Assembly (NCBI GenBank): GCA_036023115.1
Contig: JAYKKT010000061.1
Location: 14,529,001 to 14,593,000, forward strand
Source of the DNA: Brasenia schreberi
Lineage: Eukaryota; Streptophyta; Magnoliopsida; Nymphaeales; Cabombaceae
Direction of reading: 5' to 3'
Length of the DNA stretch: 64,000 bases
The position numbers were made by a program, and so were the translations under genes. Of the stretch, positions 24,343-33,745 are shown in pieces (positions within the stretch are counted from its first letter, which is position 1; each line of letters starts with the position of its first letter). The notes under the pieces were generated by a model that saw nothing but the letters and a program-made list of their open reading frames with translations, was not told the origin of the DNA and searched no databases.

Positions 24343-25223
24343 TTAGACTCTAAATAAGAGGTCTAAATCATAGGTTTCTGCTTTAATAGGTTCCCGGGCA
24401 TCCTTGACCCAAGTGGTCACAGGTGGAGTTTCTGGGGGTATGGTGGGGATATATCCTATCCCATTCCTACTTGGGTTTGCATTGGGTATTATGGGCTCGA
24501 GGCAACCTTGGTTTTGGGTCCCTAGACTTTGGTAGGACATGTAACCCATGTTTAATAGCATGTTCCAAGGCTTTTTCTTTTTCGCAAATTCTTTATACAA
24601 GGGATGGCCTTGGAACTTGCTATCATCCATATCATGCTTAAACGGTTTCTTATCTAGGGGTTTTGGAAATAGTCGACACTTGGTTTTTCCTAGGATGGTT
24701 ATGGTTTTGGGTGGGCAAGCCTTGGGCTGCCCTTTGATACACACGACCTTTCTAGGCTTTTGGAGGACGAGCTTGGGTGTCTCGACCAAGGGCTTTCCAA
24801 GGTTGTCCTCATAGGCTTGGTGACCTGATAAGCAAGGGAAATTTTGGATTCCCTGAAGCTGAGGATGGTTTTCACCTAGAATTACCACAATCTGGTCTTC
24901 GTAGGGGATTTTTACACACTTATGGAAGGTGGATGGCACAGCTTGAAGGCTATGTATCTAGGGTCTTCCAAGCATTAGGTTGTAATGGGGTGCATGTCTA
25001 AGACATGGAACACCCCCATGTGGGCTATGCCCCCCGTTTCCATGGGTAACTCTATGGCTCCCAGTGATCTAGATGCATTCCCATCGTATCCAATGATTAC
25101 GATGGGGCTTTGGTTCACGAAGGTCGAGGTTACTCCGATTTGATACGCCACGTGGAGCGGAAGGATGTTAAGACATCCTCCCCCATCAACTAAGCATTTG
25201 TCGAGAGGTACCTCGATATGCAA
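24343..25223 (-). pseudogene. Element B protease and protease-RT linker
   Basis: The aspartic protease cuts the polyprotein. The active-site motif reads CLVDGGGCLNILP (about 25164-25199), and the typical C-terminal block HRCVKIPY follows, preceded by a run equivalent to LLGRPWIHSLRAVPS of A and E. A frame change near 24975 splits the domain in B. The Asp is present, but the usual Thr/Ser after it is Gly, as in A and E. The frame then runs on through a linker with KGQPKACPPKTITILGKTK and ends DLLFRV followed by TAA at 24343-24345. The same ending occurs in A, C and E. Confidence 0.87.
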
Positions 25224-25226
25224 AGC

Positions 25227-26137
25227 TTAGTTGTGGGTTTCATACAGTCTTTCTATCTCGTCTTCCAAGAACATGATGGGCGTTTTTGCACAGATAGGCG
25301 CCACTTGAATTGACAAGGACTCAGGGGTTATACTTGAGTTAACCTTGGCTCTCTCTAAGATTTTTTCTAAAACTAGTCTATGCCTAGGTGAGGTTTGTAT
25401 TAGCTTTAGGATGGACATGTTTATTGGGATCTTAGAAAGATGATTTTCAAAATCATATGTGGTTAAAACAATTTGACCTTTGTCTATATTTTGCGAAACC
25501 TTAGGAATGCATGCTTTTGATGGGCCAGGGACACTGACCATTTTTTTAGTAGTTTTTTCTAAGTGTTGAGGTTGATAGATCCTCCCAGACCTGGTCACTT
25601 CCCCTACACTTTGCCTAAGGTTCGTTCCTATTGTGGCTCTTTTTGAGTGCTTTGGAGCACCTCGAATTTCTAGAATGGCTCTAATCGGGGGCGGGACTCT
25701 AAGCGCTCCCCGGATTACTACTTTACCATTTTTCTTACAAAGGATGAGAGATGATGCACAAGTAGTAAAACCAGAATGTGATGGATGCACTAGACTTTTT
25801 GAAGTCGAGAAAGCACATACCTCTTTTCCCTTCCCACTAGTGCTTGTGTGATTGGGGAAGGGTTCTTTGAATATAGTTTGGGCAGGCTCTTGTTCCTCAA
25901 TGACTTGGAGTCGGTCCTGCGCTATCAAGTTCTCAATTTTGTTTAAAAGGGAATAACATCTGTTAGTATCATGACCTTTCAATCGATGATACTTGCAAAA
26001 TTTGTTTAAATATTTCCCTTTTGGGGGTGTCCCTCTAGAATTTCTGGGAGTGTGATCATTTCTTGGGCATGTAGGAGGTCCAAGATCTCCGAGACAGGCT
26101 ACCCTAATGGCATGTACTCCCTTTCCTCAAAACTTTT
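25227..26137 (-). pseudogene. Element B gag C-terminus with zinc knuckle, leading into protease
   Basis: Contains CKYHRLKGHDTNRC (from 25997 downward), a C-x2-H-x4-H-x4-C variant of the retroviral zinc knuckle common in Tat gag proteins; it binds the element RNA. The frame continues through IAQDRLQVIEEQEP, where B has a CAG codon (25918-25920) but A and E have TAG. Next come conserved blocks SGRIYQPQHLEK and INMSILKLIQTSPRHRLVLEKILERAKVN, upstream of the protease. The zinc-knuckle frame is offset from the gag frame ending at 26138. Confidence 0.85.
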
Positions 26138-27197
26138 TTAAAATTTTACATTTTTTTTGTCTGTTTTCTTTGAAGTGCCGGCCGGGACTATTTCCACTCG
26201 AACATTTGCAATTTTTAGGGATTTTGCCCCTTTGTCCGTTGTGGGCAACCCGTAAGTTCTAGGTTTTTCCAAACGTGACTTTTGCAAAATGTTCCCTTTC
26301 CACAAGTGATCGTAGACTCTCTTTTTTAGATTTGTTTCAAAGAGGGAGGCTTTCTTGATCAACTTATGGAAAGTCGATATTTCGTGCAAAGAGAGAAGAG
26401 TTTTCAATTCATTTTTGAAATTGTCAAGGATGAGCATTACTGCACATCCTTCGAAAATCGACTCTCTTACTTGCCCCAGGAGGGACCTCCAATGAACGAT
26501 GAATGCGTGTACATCCTCGTTCGCCGCTTGCTTTGTATCCCTCAAAGTGTTTAAAGTTGGCTTTACTTCTACATTATGCGAGAATCTTTGCATAAAGCAG
26601 TTCGCTAACTCTTCAAAAGTCATGAACTGGCTTAAATCGTATGAAGCAAGCCATTTTGAAGCAGTACCTTTGAGGGAAAGGGGAAACCAATATATCCATT
26701 TTGTCGAGTCTTTCTTCTTTTTATGGGCTCGAGGGGAAAAGAGTTGCAGGTGGGATCTAGGATCCCCCATGCCATCGTACCGATGAAAGTTCGATATCTC
26801 GTCATCACTATCTGTTTCATAATCTAAAGGAAGGAAATCAGACAGGGCGTATGTTCTCTTTTCTTTATTTTGCCCTTTTAGCAACTGCTGTAGGGCTTTT
26901 CGATCCTTGTGAGTGAAGGGCTCGTGATATTGGTTTCCCTCCATTGCAGAGGTTTCCTTGGGCTTTCTAGAGTTGTCAAATTTTTTCTTAGCTTTTGTCG
27001 GTTTGCCATGAGACGAACAGGAATTAGCTGCCTCTGCCTCTTGGCTAAGTGTAGCGATTTTTGCTTCGAAATCCTTTCGCAAGTCCTCTATCTCTTCTCT
27101 CCTATTTTTGAAATTGGTTTTCAAAAGTTTTTTTCGAGTGAGAACTTGATGTGCGCGAGACATGGCGGGACACTTCATTGGAGTCTGAACTCAACAT
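26138..27197 (-). pseudogene. Element B gag
   Basis: Gag forms the virus-like particle. The likely start is ATG at 27197 (MLSSDSNEVS), matching the start of A at 46521. One extra A in an A-run near 27130 shifts the frame. From there the frame is open for about 330 codons and holds the retrotransposon gag core: WFPLSLKGTASKWLASYDLSQF, FEELANCFMQRFSHNVEV, HAFIVHWRSLLGQVRESIFEG, KNELKTLLSLHEISTFHKLI. An acidic/basic stretch and LPLDYETDSDDEI precede it. Confidence 0.9.
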
Positions 27198-27317
27198 GAC
27201 TCCGATGCTTTGTTTTGAAAACCAAGTATGAAATGCAAAAAGGCAAAGAGTTAAATACTTTTCTTTGAAAATTTTTCAAGAGTTTTGTTTGTTTGCTCAA
27301 GGTTTTCTTAAGACCCG

Positions 27318-27337
27318 GGTCTCACCGGGCGTGCCAA
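27318..27337 (-). other. Primer-binding-site candidate of element B
   Basis: Three bases inside the 5' LTR the element strand reads TTTGGCACGCCCGGTGAGAC. C has a near-identical sequence and A a more decayed one. It would pair with a tRNA ending in GGGCGTGCCA; I cannot name the tRNA with certainty. Confidence 0.6.
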
Positions 27338-29810
27338 ATCTGTAAGCACAAAAATTCTCACTCCTGGTTTTGAAGTCGGGAATGAACTTTTTCGAGTTTA
27401 CGTTGCTTTTAGGGGCGTGCCAGCTAGCTTGCTCAAGTTAGCGAAGTTTTTTCGAAATATCTGATGTTTTGAAAGACGGTTGTGAGCAAGCGGGATCTTT
27501 TCGCTTGAAACCTTCTTGAACCGGTGCTCAAGGGTTGGTTTAAGCGCTTAGAAAACCTTTGATTTTTCAAACAAACGTATACTTTTGAAAGAAAAGTAAA
27601 TTGTTTCGATGTATGCCTAAATTGCAGTTTTTATTATGGGGATTGCACGTTTTCAAGTCTCTCGAGTTTTAGCTATTTTAGGCCGGATGTGTGTGCTTCA
27701 AGTGGCCTAAGTTTAGCGAGTTTGAGCGTAGTTTCAGGGTTTCCTCTTTGAAAATACGTGAATGCAAGGATGCGTGAATACTTTTCGGGTTTGATATGAT
27801 GTGAGCTACGCTCGAATTGAAAGCAACAAACACACAACTTAAAATAAATACCCTTATGAAAGTGCAACTCACGCAGCTGAAGGGAAATACCAGAACTTTG
27901 AAAGCAACTCACACGACTTGAATGTAAATTGCTGAATTGAAATATACTTTTATATTTAAGAGTAGAAAGGCTCAATGCATGTGTGTGTAGTGTAGAATTT
28001 AAATGACAAACTCACACGACTTGAATTGAACTTTTCGAAATTGAAATATAAGTATATAAGAGCGGAAAGGCTCAATGTGAGTGAGTGCTCTTGGTGTATA
28101 AATGGAAAGACAACTCACACAACTGAAATTGAACCACCCGAAAATGTAAGTGCGTACACAACTTGGAATGTAAAACTCACGCAGCTGGAAAATATATAGA
28201 TACACTATATCTTATGAGCAACAAAGGCCCAAAATGTGCGTGAGAGTGTAGAGCAAGTGCTGGAGTGCTCTTGTGTGCAAGTGTGGAAGCTTAAATGACA
28301 AACTCACACGACTTGAATGTAAAACCCACGCAGCTGGAAAATATAGAAATATGCTATATCTTATGAGCAACAAAGACTCAAAATGTGCGTGAGGGTGTGG
28401 AGCAAGTGCTCGAGTACTTGTGTGTGTATGTGTGGAAGCTTAAATGACAAACTCACACAACTTGAATGTAACAACCCAAATTAAATTGCAACTCACACGG
28501 CTTTTACTAAAGTCTTTGGAGTAAGAACGAAAGCTCAATGTGTGTGCAATAGTGTGCAATTAAGAGCGGAAAGGTTCAAGTGCACGTGGGTGTCTTGTGT
28601 ACGTTTAAGAGCAAAGAGGCTCAAGTGTGCGTGTGTGGCTTGTGTATCAAGCACCAATATTACATTTCGGGGGGAGACTACGCTCTATTATTACAACCAC
28701 ATATCAAATTGAATTGAATTTAAAGGAGTAAGGTATAAACCAAATTTAAACACTTACAAGTGGATGACTTTTCCTCTCACTCATGCTTGGGCTTTTGTCC
28801 ACCTTGGCAGCCAAGAGATGGGTCTCCTTAAGGGGTTTATTGACGTGAGTTTGAGCTTGGGGAAGTCTGGGATGTTTAGAGCTTGGTGGGGCCTAGGTTC
28901 AGCCGGATGTAGGGCTGGTTAGGGTGAGTGTCTTAGGCGCGGGCTGGCTAAGGCAAGTCACAGCCTAAGGTGTGGGCTGGTTCTAGTCGGACTAAAGGGG
29001 AAGGCTGCAGCTGGGGGGGTCTCGGCTGAGATATGTCACCAGCAGCCTAAGTTGGTGCTAGGGTTGGAGTGCTAGGTCGGTGCTAGGGAGTGGGGCACTA
29101 CGGTGGCCGGGTATTAGCAGGAGGGTAGCACTAGGCGCTGGGGGCACTGGAGCTAGGCGAGTGTGGGACGCGGGCGCTAGGGAGTGTGCCAGGCATCGGG
29201 AGGTTGGCGCTAGGCGCACGGGTGTGGGACAACCGGGTGTTGGGGGACGGTAGTGGGGTGATGGGAGGTTAGGTCGGTGATGTAAAGGGATTGGTGGTGT
29301 GTGCTAGGTAAGTGCGACAGATAGCTGATGGTATGGCTGGGAAGGTGAGGGAGGTGCAGGAAATGGGAGCTAGGTGCTGGCGCGTAGGATGCGACAGTGG
29401 CGCGCGGGATGGCCGGGGGTGTTATAGTGGCAGGTGGAGAGATGGGAGTTGGGTGCTAGGGATGTTTTAGGTTGGTTTAGTTGAGATGGCTAGGTTTAGG
29501 CTAGTTTGGGGTTAGGTTTAGAGAGGTGGGTTAGGTGGTTTAGGCTAGGTTATGGTGGGGTTGAGAGGCCTACCTCTTGGAGTCGGTCCACCGTGCTTCA
29601 CCCATGCTTCCACGCCCTTTTGCAGCTCTTGTGCAGCCCCTCTTCACGTTGGTGTAGCCCCTTGGTTTGAGCCTAGGTTCATACAAGGTTCGAACCCTTG
29701 CCCTTGATCAAGCCCACAAGGCTAGCCCACTATTTCTTTCACCTACTTTATGCACTCTCTCTCCAAGCCTTCTTGAAATTCACATGAACCTTTTTGGGAC
29801 ACCCTCACCT

Positions 29811-29819
29811 CTATTTATA
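29811..29819 (-). promoter_or_regulatory. TATA box of element B 5' LTR
   Basis: TATAAATAG on the element strand; it would start the genomic transcript, leaving about 2.5 kb of LTR (R-U5) in the RNA leader. Confidence 0.7.
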
Positions 29820-29844
29820 GGCAAATGAGGTGGGTCTTAGGTAT

Positions 29845-29996
29845 GGATCTTGGATTTGGGTCTTGGAATCTGGATCCGCTCCAAACACTATTTGGGTTTG
29901 GATCTCGGATCTCGGATATTTGGGATCTAGATCCAATCCAAACACTATTTGGATTTGGATATGGATATTTGGGTCCAAATCCAATCCAAATTTCTG
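29845..29996 (-). repeat. GGATCT/GGATTT array upstream of the TATA box (B 5' LTR)
   Basis: About 152 bp; one block of roughly 60 bp present in the partner LTR is missing here. Confidence 0.8.
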
Positions 29997-30518
29997 TTTC
30001 TTCAGTCCTTCTTGGCGTTTCGAGACGGACGGTTTGTGTGGGCCCTAGCTTCATCAGCGCTCTGTCTTGTGTTGGGTTTTCCCCAAATTTGTCGTCCGAA
30101 CTCCTTCTCACCTTTTTGGACTTCGTTTTGCATGGTTTTTGATATTTATGGCTTAGATTTCTGCTGATTTGGTGGATGCTCTTGGCTTGATGTTTAATGC
30201 TCTGGGCTTGAAGTCTGCTCCTGGCCCGGGCTCTCCTTTCGCCTTTTGATCCTGCTTTCTATTAGGCTGGGCTGACTTTCGGGCTTTAAACCTGCTTTTG
30301 AGGCTGCTTTTGGCCAGGCTTCACCTGTTGGCTTTTGGCTTTTTGCAAAAATGGGACTTGGCCCGTGTTTGAGAAATTTTTAATTCGAACAGGGTTTAAA
30401 CAAAATTTTAAAGCTTTTACAACTCCTGGGTTTTTGAAAACTCCAGAATCTGGTTTTGAAATAAATTTTCAAACCATGTGTTTGTTTTTGAAATTTGTTT
30501 GATTTTGGGGTGTTTACA

Positions 30519-30698
30519 AGGAGATATGAGGATGATTCCCACACCTGCCCCTTGTTGATTCTTTATCCCACCAAAATACATTCTCCATACTTGATCTTCA
30601 TTAAAACAATTTGCTAAAACATGGTTTTGAAATTCATTTGCAAAGATGCCTTCATCGGGCATTTCATCAAGTATGTGATATGTATCCTCAAGAGGCAA
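30519..30698 (-). pseudogene. Element C second RNase H-like domain, 5' half
   Basis: Encodes MPLEDTYHILDEMPDEGIF and FNEDQVWRMYFGGIKNQQGAG then GVGIILISP, equivalent to LSENQVWKMHFDGAGNQRGAG in A. The catalytic Asp of FDGA is replaced by Gly (YFGGI). The domain is cut by the insertion of B immediately after ILISP and resumes at 12745. Confidence 0.87.
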
Positions 30699-31337
30699 TT
30701 CGGCCGCATGAAGGGCTAGGGCTTGTCCCTTAATGGAGGTTTAATGACGAAACTTTAAATCATACTCCATTAAGAGGAGTTACCATTTACCTAGCCTACC
30801 CGTTAGGATAGGTTTTTCAAACAAGTGCTTGATTGGATTAGGCTTAGACACTATCCAAATTTCATGATCTAGGAAATAATGTCTAAACTTTTGGCAAGCC
30901 CATACCAAAGCCAAGCACGTTTTCTCCATGGATTGATAATTTCTTTCATATGCCAATAGAGTTTTTGAAATGTAGTAAATAGCATACTTCTTGAGGCTAT
31001 CATCCTCATATTGAGCAAGTAAAGCACTCAATGCACTCTTATGAATGGAAATATAAAGCAATAAAGGTTTTTCTTGCTTTGAAGGTTTTAAAATCGGAGG
31101 ATTTATCAAATAAGTTTTCAATCTTTCAAAAGCTTTTTGGCAATCGGAATCCCATTCAAATTTAACCCCTTTTCTTAAAAGCCTACTGAAAGGTTCGCAT
31201 CTTGTTGCTAAATTGGAGATAAATCTCCTAATTGCTTGTAGTCGACCTTGGAGGCTTCGGATTTGGATGGTGGAGGCATGTCTATGATGGCTCAATACTT
31301 AGAGGTGTCGACTTTAATACCCCTTTGGCTTACCATG
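30699..31337 (-). pseudogene. Element C RNase H
   Basis: Encodes LLLYISIHKSALSALLAQ, YYISKTLLAYERNYQSMEK, LVWACQKFRHYFLDHEIW and KPNPIKHLFEKPILTGRLGKW. Codon AGA (Arg) is kept at the position where A and B both have TGA. Upstream, MVSQRGIKVDTSKY belongs to the RT C-terminal end, but the RT core in front of it is gone: the sequence jumps from PIKQKLRK directly to FMVSQRG near 31337. Confidence 0.88.
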
Positions 31338-31989
31338 AACCATTTCCTAAGCTTTTGCTTAATGGGTTTCACATTGGGTTCTAAAGGTAGATAATATTCT
31401 ACAATTCTAGGGTCTAAACCCGGCATGTCTTTATAGGTCCATGCAAATATAGGATTTCAAAACTGTAATGAATGATGCTCTTTCATCTTCATGCAAACAT
31501 GCACCTATTTTTACACATCTTAACTTAGACTCACTCCCTAAAACTCCCCTCCTACGGAATTTAAAGGTTATTCCAAATCAAGGGTTCTATGAAATTGGGG
31601 AAGCTCGGAGGCTTGATCTTCCTCATGTATGATGGGATCTTCCTCCTTACTTTGATCATTCTCAAGCACTTTAATTTCTAGGAAAGTGTTAGGCAAGAGA
31701 GGGGGTCGTGAATGATAATCTTGGATGATTTTGGTTTGAGAATATACACAATCTTGAAAAAAAAATAGAAATGAGCTTTGTACATGGCGAAGATTTTTGG
31801 AGTTTTCAAATTTTTCATTTTTTTTGTTCTTTTCAAAACAAATGCTACAGGATGAATGTAAAAGAATTTCTTTTTGAGATTTTCAGATTTTTCAATGTTT
31901 TTGGATTTTAAAAGTTTCCCAATTTTTTTTGTTTTTTCCAAATATATAATTTTTTTTGGATTTTTTTCTAAAAAGGTATCTTCCATCAA
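31338..31989 (-). pseudogene. Element C remnant of the linker and RT N-terminus
   Basis: Starts at MEDTFLEKNPKK (about 31986), the counterpart of MMEDPS in the other elements, followed by the lysine-rich linker and decayed CLHEDE-like and KPIKQKLRK sequence. Several frameshifts. The RT catalytic part including the YxDD box is absent. Confidence 0.75.
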
Positions 31990-32012
31990 ACTTACAAAGA
32001 AAACACAATGAA

Positions 32013-32500
32013 TTAGACTCTGAACAAGAGGTCTAAGCCATAGGTTTCGGTGTTAGTGGGTTCTAGGGCACCCTTGACCCAAGTGGTCTTAGGTAGTGGC
32101 TCAGGGGGTATAGATGGGATGTAGCCTAATCCATGTCAACTTGGGTTAGGACTAGGTAGGATGGGCTCTAACCTACCTTGATTTTGGGTTCCTAGACCTT
32201 GATAAGGTGTGTACCCCATATTCAACATCATGTTCCAAGGCTTCTTGAGGTTTGAAATTTTTTTGTAAAGTGGATGGACTTGAAACATGGTATCGTCAAT
32301 ATCATGGATATACACATGACTTATTTTGGGTAGGAGCTAGGAGGTATGGATGGTAGAAGACTTGGGCTTCCATGTGACCCTAGGAGTGAGTGGCTTGAGA
32401 GGTTTTGGCTTAGGCTCTCCCAAGAGGTGGACAGTTTTGGCATGGTCCCTAGGTGCAACCCAATGTGCCCCAAGGGGTGGACGATTTGGGTTTATTTGGG
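32013..32500 (-). pseudogene. Element C protease-RT linker remnant
   Basis: Ends in a Leu-Leu-Phe-x-Val block and TAA at 32013-32015, as in A, B and E. Upstream, phrases like LGTQNQG...EPILP, YIPSIPPEP and TTWVKGALEP match the linker of B. No protease motif is recognisable. Confidence 0.65.
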
Positions 32501-33341
32501 CTTAAAGGGAAAATATGCTTGATCCCTTGCAATTTATGAGGGTATGGATTCCAAGGAAAACCATAGTTGGTCCCTTGGTGGGTTTAGAGATGTTGGGAAA
32601 AATCATGGCCATAGGTTTTGGTTCATGATACAAACCTAGGCTCAAGGAGACTTGTTTATAAATGGTAGGGTTAGGTGTACCTAGGACGTTGATGCATGCC
32701 TTAGGAATAATCATGTCTATCATATTTTAAACTTTATTTTGATCGTGTTTTTCTTTTTGAAATTCCTTTTCTTGGTGCGGGACATTTGGCGCACCTTGAA
32801 AATCCATATTCTTGGCATCATTGAGCGGGTATGTGGGTGCATGAGTGTGATTCGATACATCTAATATATATGAATGATCTATCGATCCTACACTAAGAAG
32901 GGGAGGATCGAATAGGGAGTTTATGGGAGAATGAGTTTCGGACATACCTTTTTCAAGCTTGTCTACCTTTTCATGGTGAGAGCTAGCATCCTTACAAGCG
33001 TCCTGAGGTTGCTCTAGCTCATGCATGGTTTCGAGCTCCCGTTGCTTTGCGAGGTCTTTGATTTCATCCTCCAAGCCTACATGTGTGCAACTTTCATTCT
33101 CCCATGAAACATGTGAAGTATGTGAGGTGATGCTCAAGGGATTAGAACCCATTGGAGTGAATGTTTGTGAAACATTTGGAGTGAAGTGAATCTCATGCCC
33201 CACTCTTCGTGTGCTTGAAAATATGGATTTCACTTTCAATTTTTGGAATTTCAAAATTTTGATTTTTAAGTTTTTTTTATTTTTCGATAGAAAATGGGGT
33301 GCTTGGACAATGGGCATGGTTAGACGTTTCAATCTCAACAC
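32501..33341 (-). other. Element C unfamiliar internal region in place of gag core and protease
   Basis: Two open stretches (32727-33341, 204 residues; 32502-32723, 73 residues) occupy the place where A and B carry gag core, zinc knuckle and protease. I recognise no domain. The longer frame is rich in His, Ser and Glu, and seems to contain a short acidic helix-prone segment (LEDEIKDLAKQRELETMHELE). It could be highly diverged gag, a captured sequence or chance. Not matched to anything else in this window. Confidence 0.4.
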
Positions 33342-33620
33342 TTACTGCACTTTTAGCCTCATTTCCTTCATTAGATTTTGGGTTCAATTTGGTTTTTTGG
33401 GTATGCTTTTTCTCTCTATGTACCCGAGATGAATTTTCATGGGATCGACGTGTCTTGGCCTTTTGGCTTAGGGCATCAATTTTTTTCATACTTTTCTCAT
33501 TATTTTCCTTAGGGAGGCAAGCTCTTCATCTCAGGTTTTAGAGGATTTGGAAAACCGTTTTGAGAAATACGATGAGAATTTCCTTGGCTTGTTTTCCAAA
33601 GAATCATCTAAACTTAACAT
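33342..33620 (-). pseudogene. Element C gag N-terminal remnant
   Basis: A start at 33620 gives MLSLDD..., comparable to MSSLDSNEVS in A, then SSYFSKRFSKS, DEELASLRK and KKIDALSQKAK, which parallel KREEIEDL and KISPLSQEVE of A. Stops interrupt it, and the gag core does not follow. Confidence 0.5.
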
Positions 33621-33723
33621 TGTTTCAAAATCATCTTATGCACAAGAGAGGTATTAACACCACGATTTTAAAAGATTGGAATTGGAAAAGTTCACCTAAA
33701 GCTTGGAATCCCATAAGACTAGA

Positions 33724-33742
33724 GTCTCATCGGGCGTGCCAA
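33724..33742 (-). other. Primer-binding-site candidate of element C
   Basis: AATTGGCACGCCCGATGAGA on the element strand, four bases inside the 5' LTR, nearly the same as in B. Confidence 0.55.
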
Positions 33743-33745
33743 TTC

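Larger units (their letters stand above)
12746..30518 (-). mobile_element. Element B: Tat-type Ty3/gypsy retrotransposon nested in C, minus strand
   Basis: Flanked by two 3.2-kb LTRs (12746-15944 and 27341-30518) starting TGTAAGCAC on the plus strand. Right of the element the sequence is AGGAG and left it is CAGAG; the uninterrupted order in related elements (CAGGGGATATGAGG) suggests a 5-bp target duplication AGGAG with one base lost on the left. Without solo LTR D and its duplication it is about 14.35 kb. Domain order on the minus strand is gag, zinc knuckle, protease, stop, RT, RNase H, second RNase H-like domain, integrase, purine tract. It is the best-preserved coding copy here but still has several nonsense codons and a gag frameshift, and D interrupts pol. 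By eye the LTRs differ at about 9 of 255 sampled bases. Confidence 0.93.
27341..30518 (-). repeat. Element B 5' LTR (right)
   Basis: About 3178 bp, TGTAAGCAC...TGTTTACA on the plus strand, so a proper TG...CA LTR on the minus strand. It is nearly collinear with the left LTR, apart from small indels and a shorter GGAT array. Confidence 0.93.
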
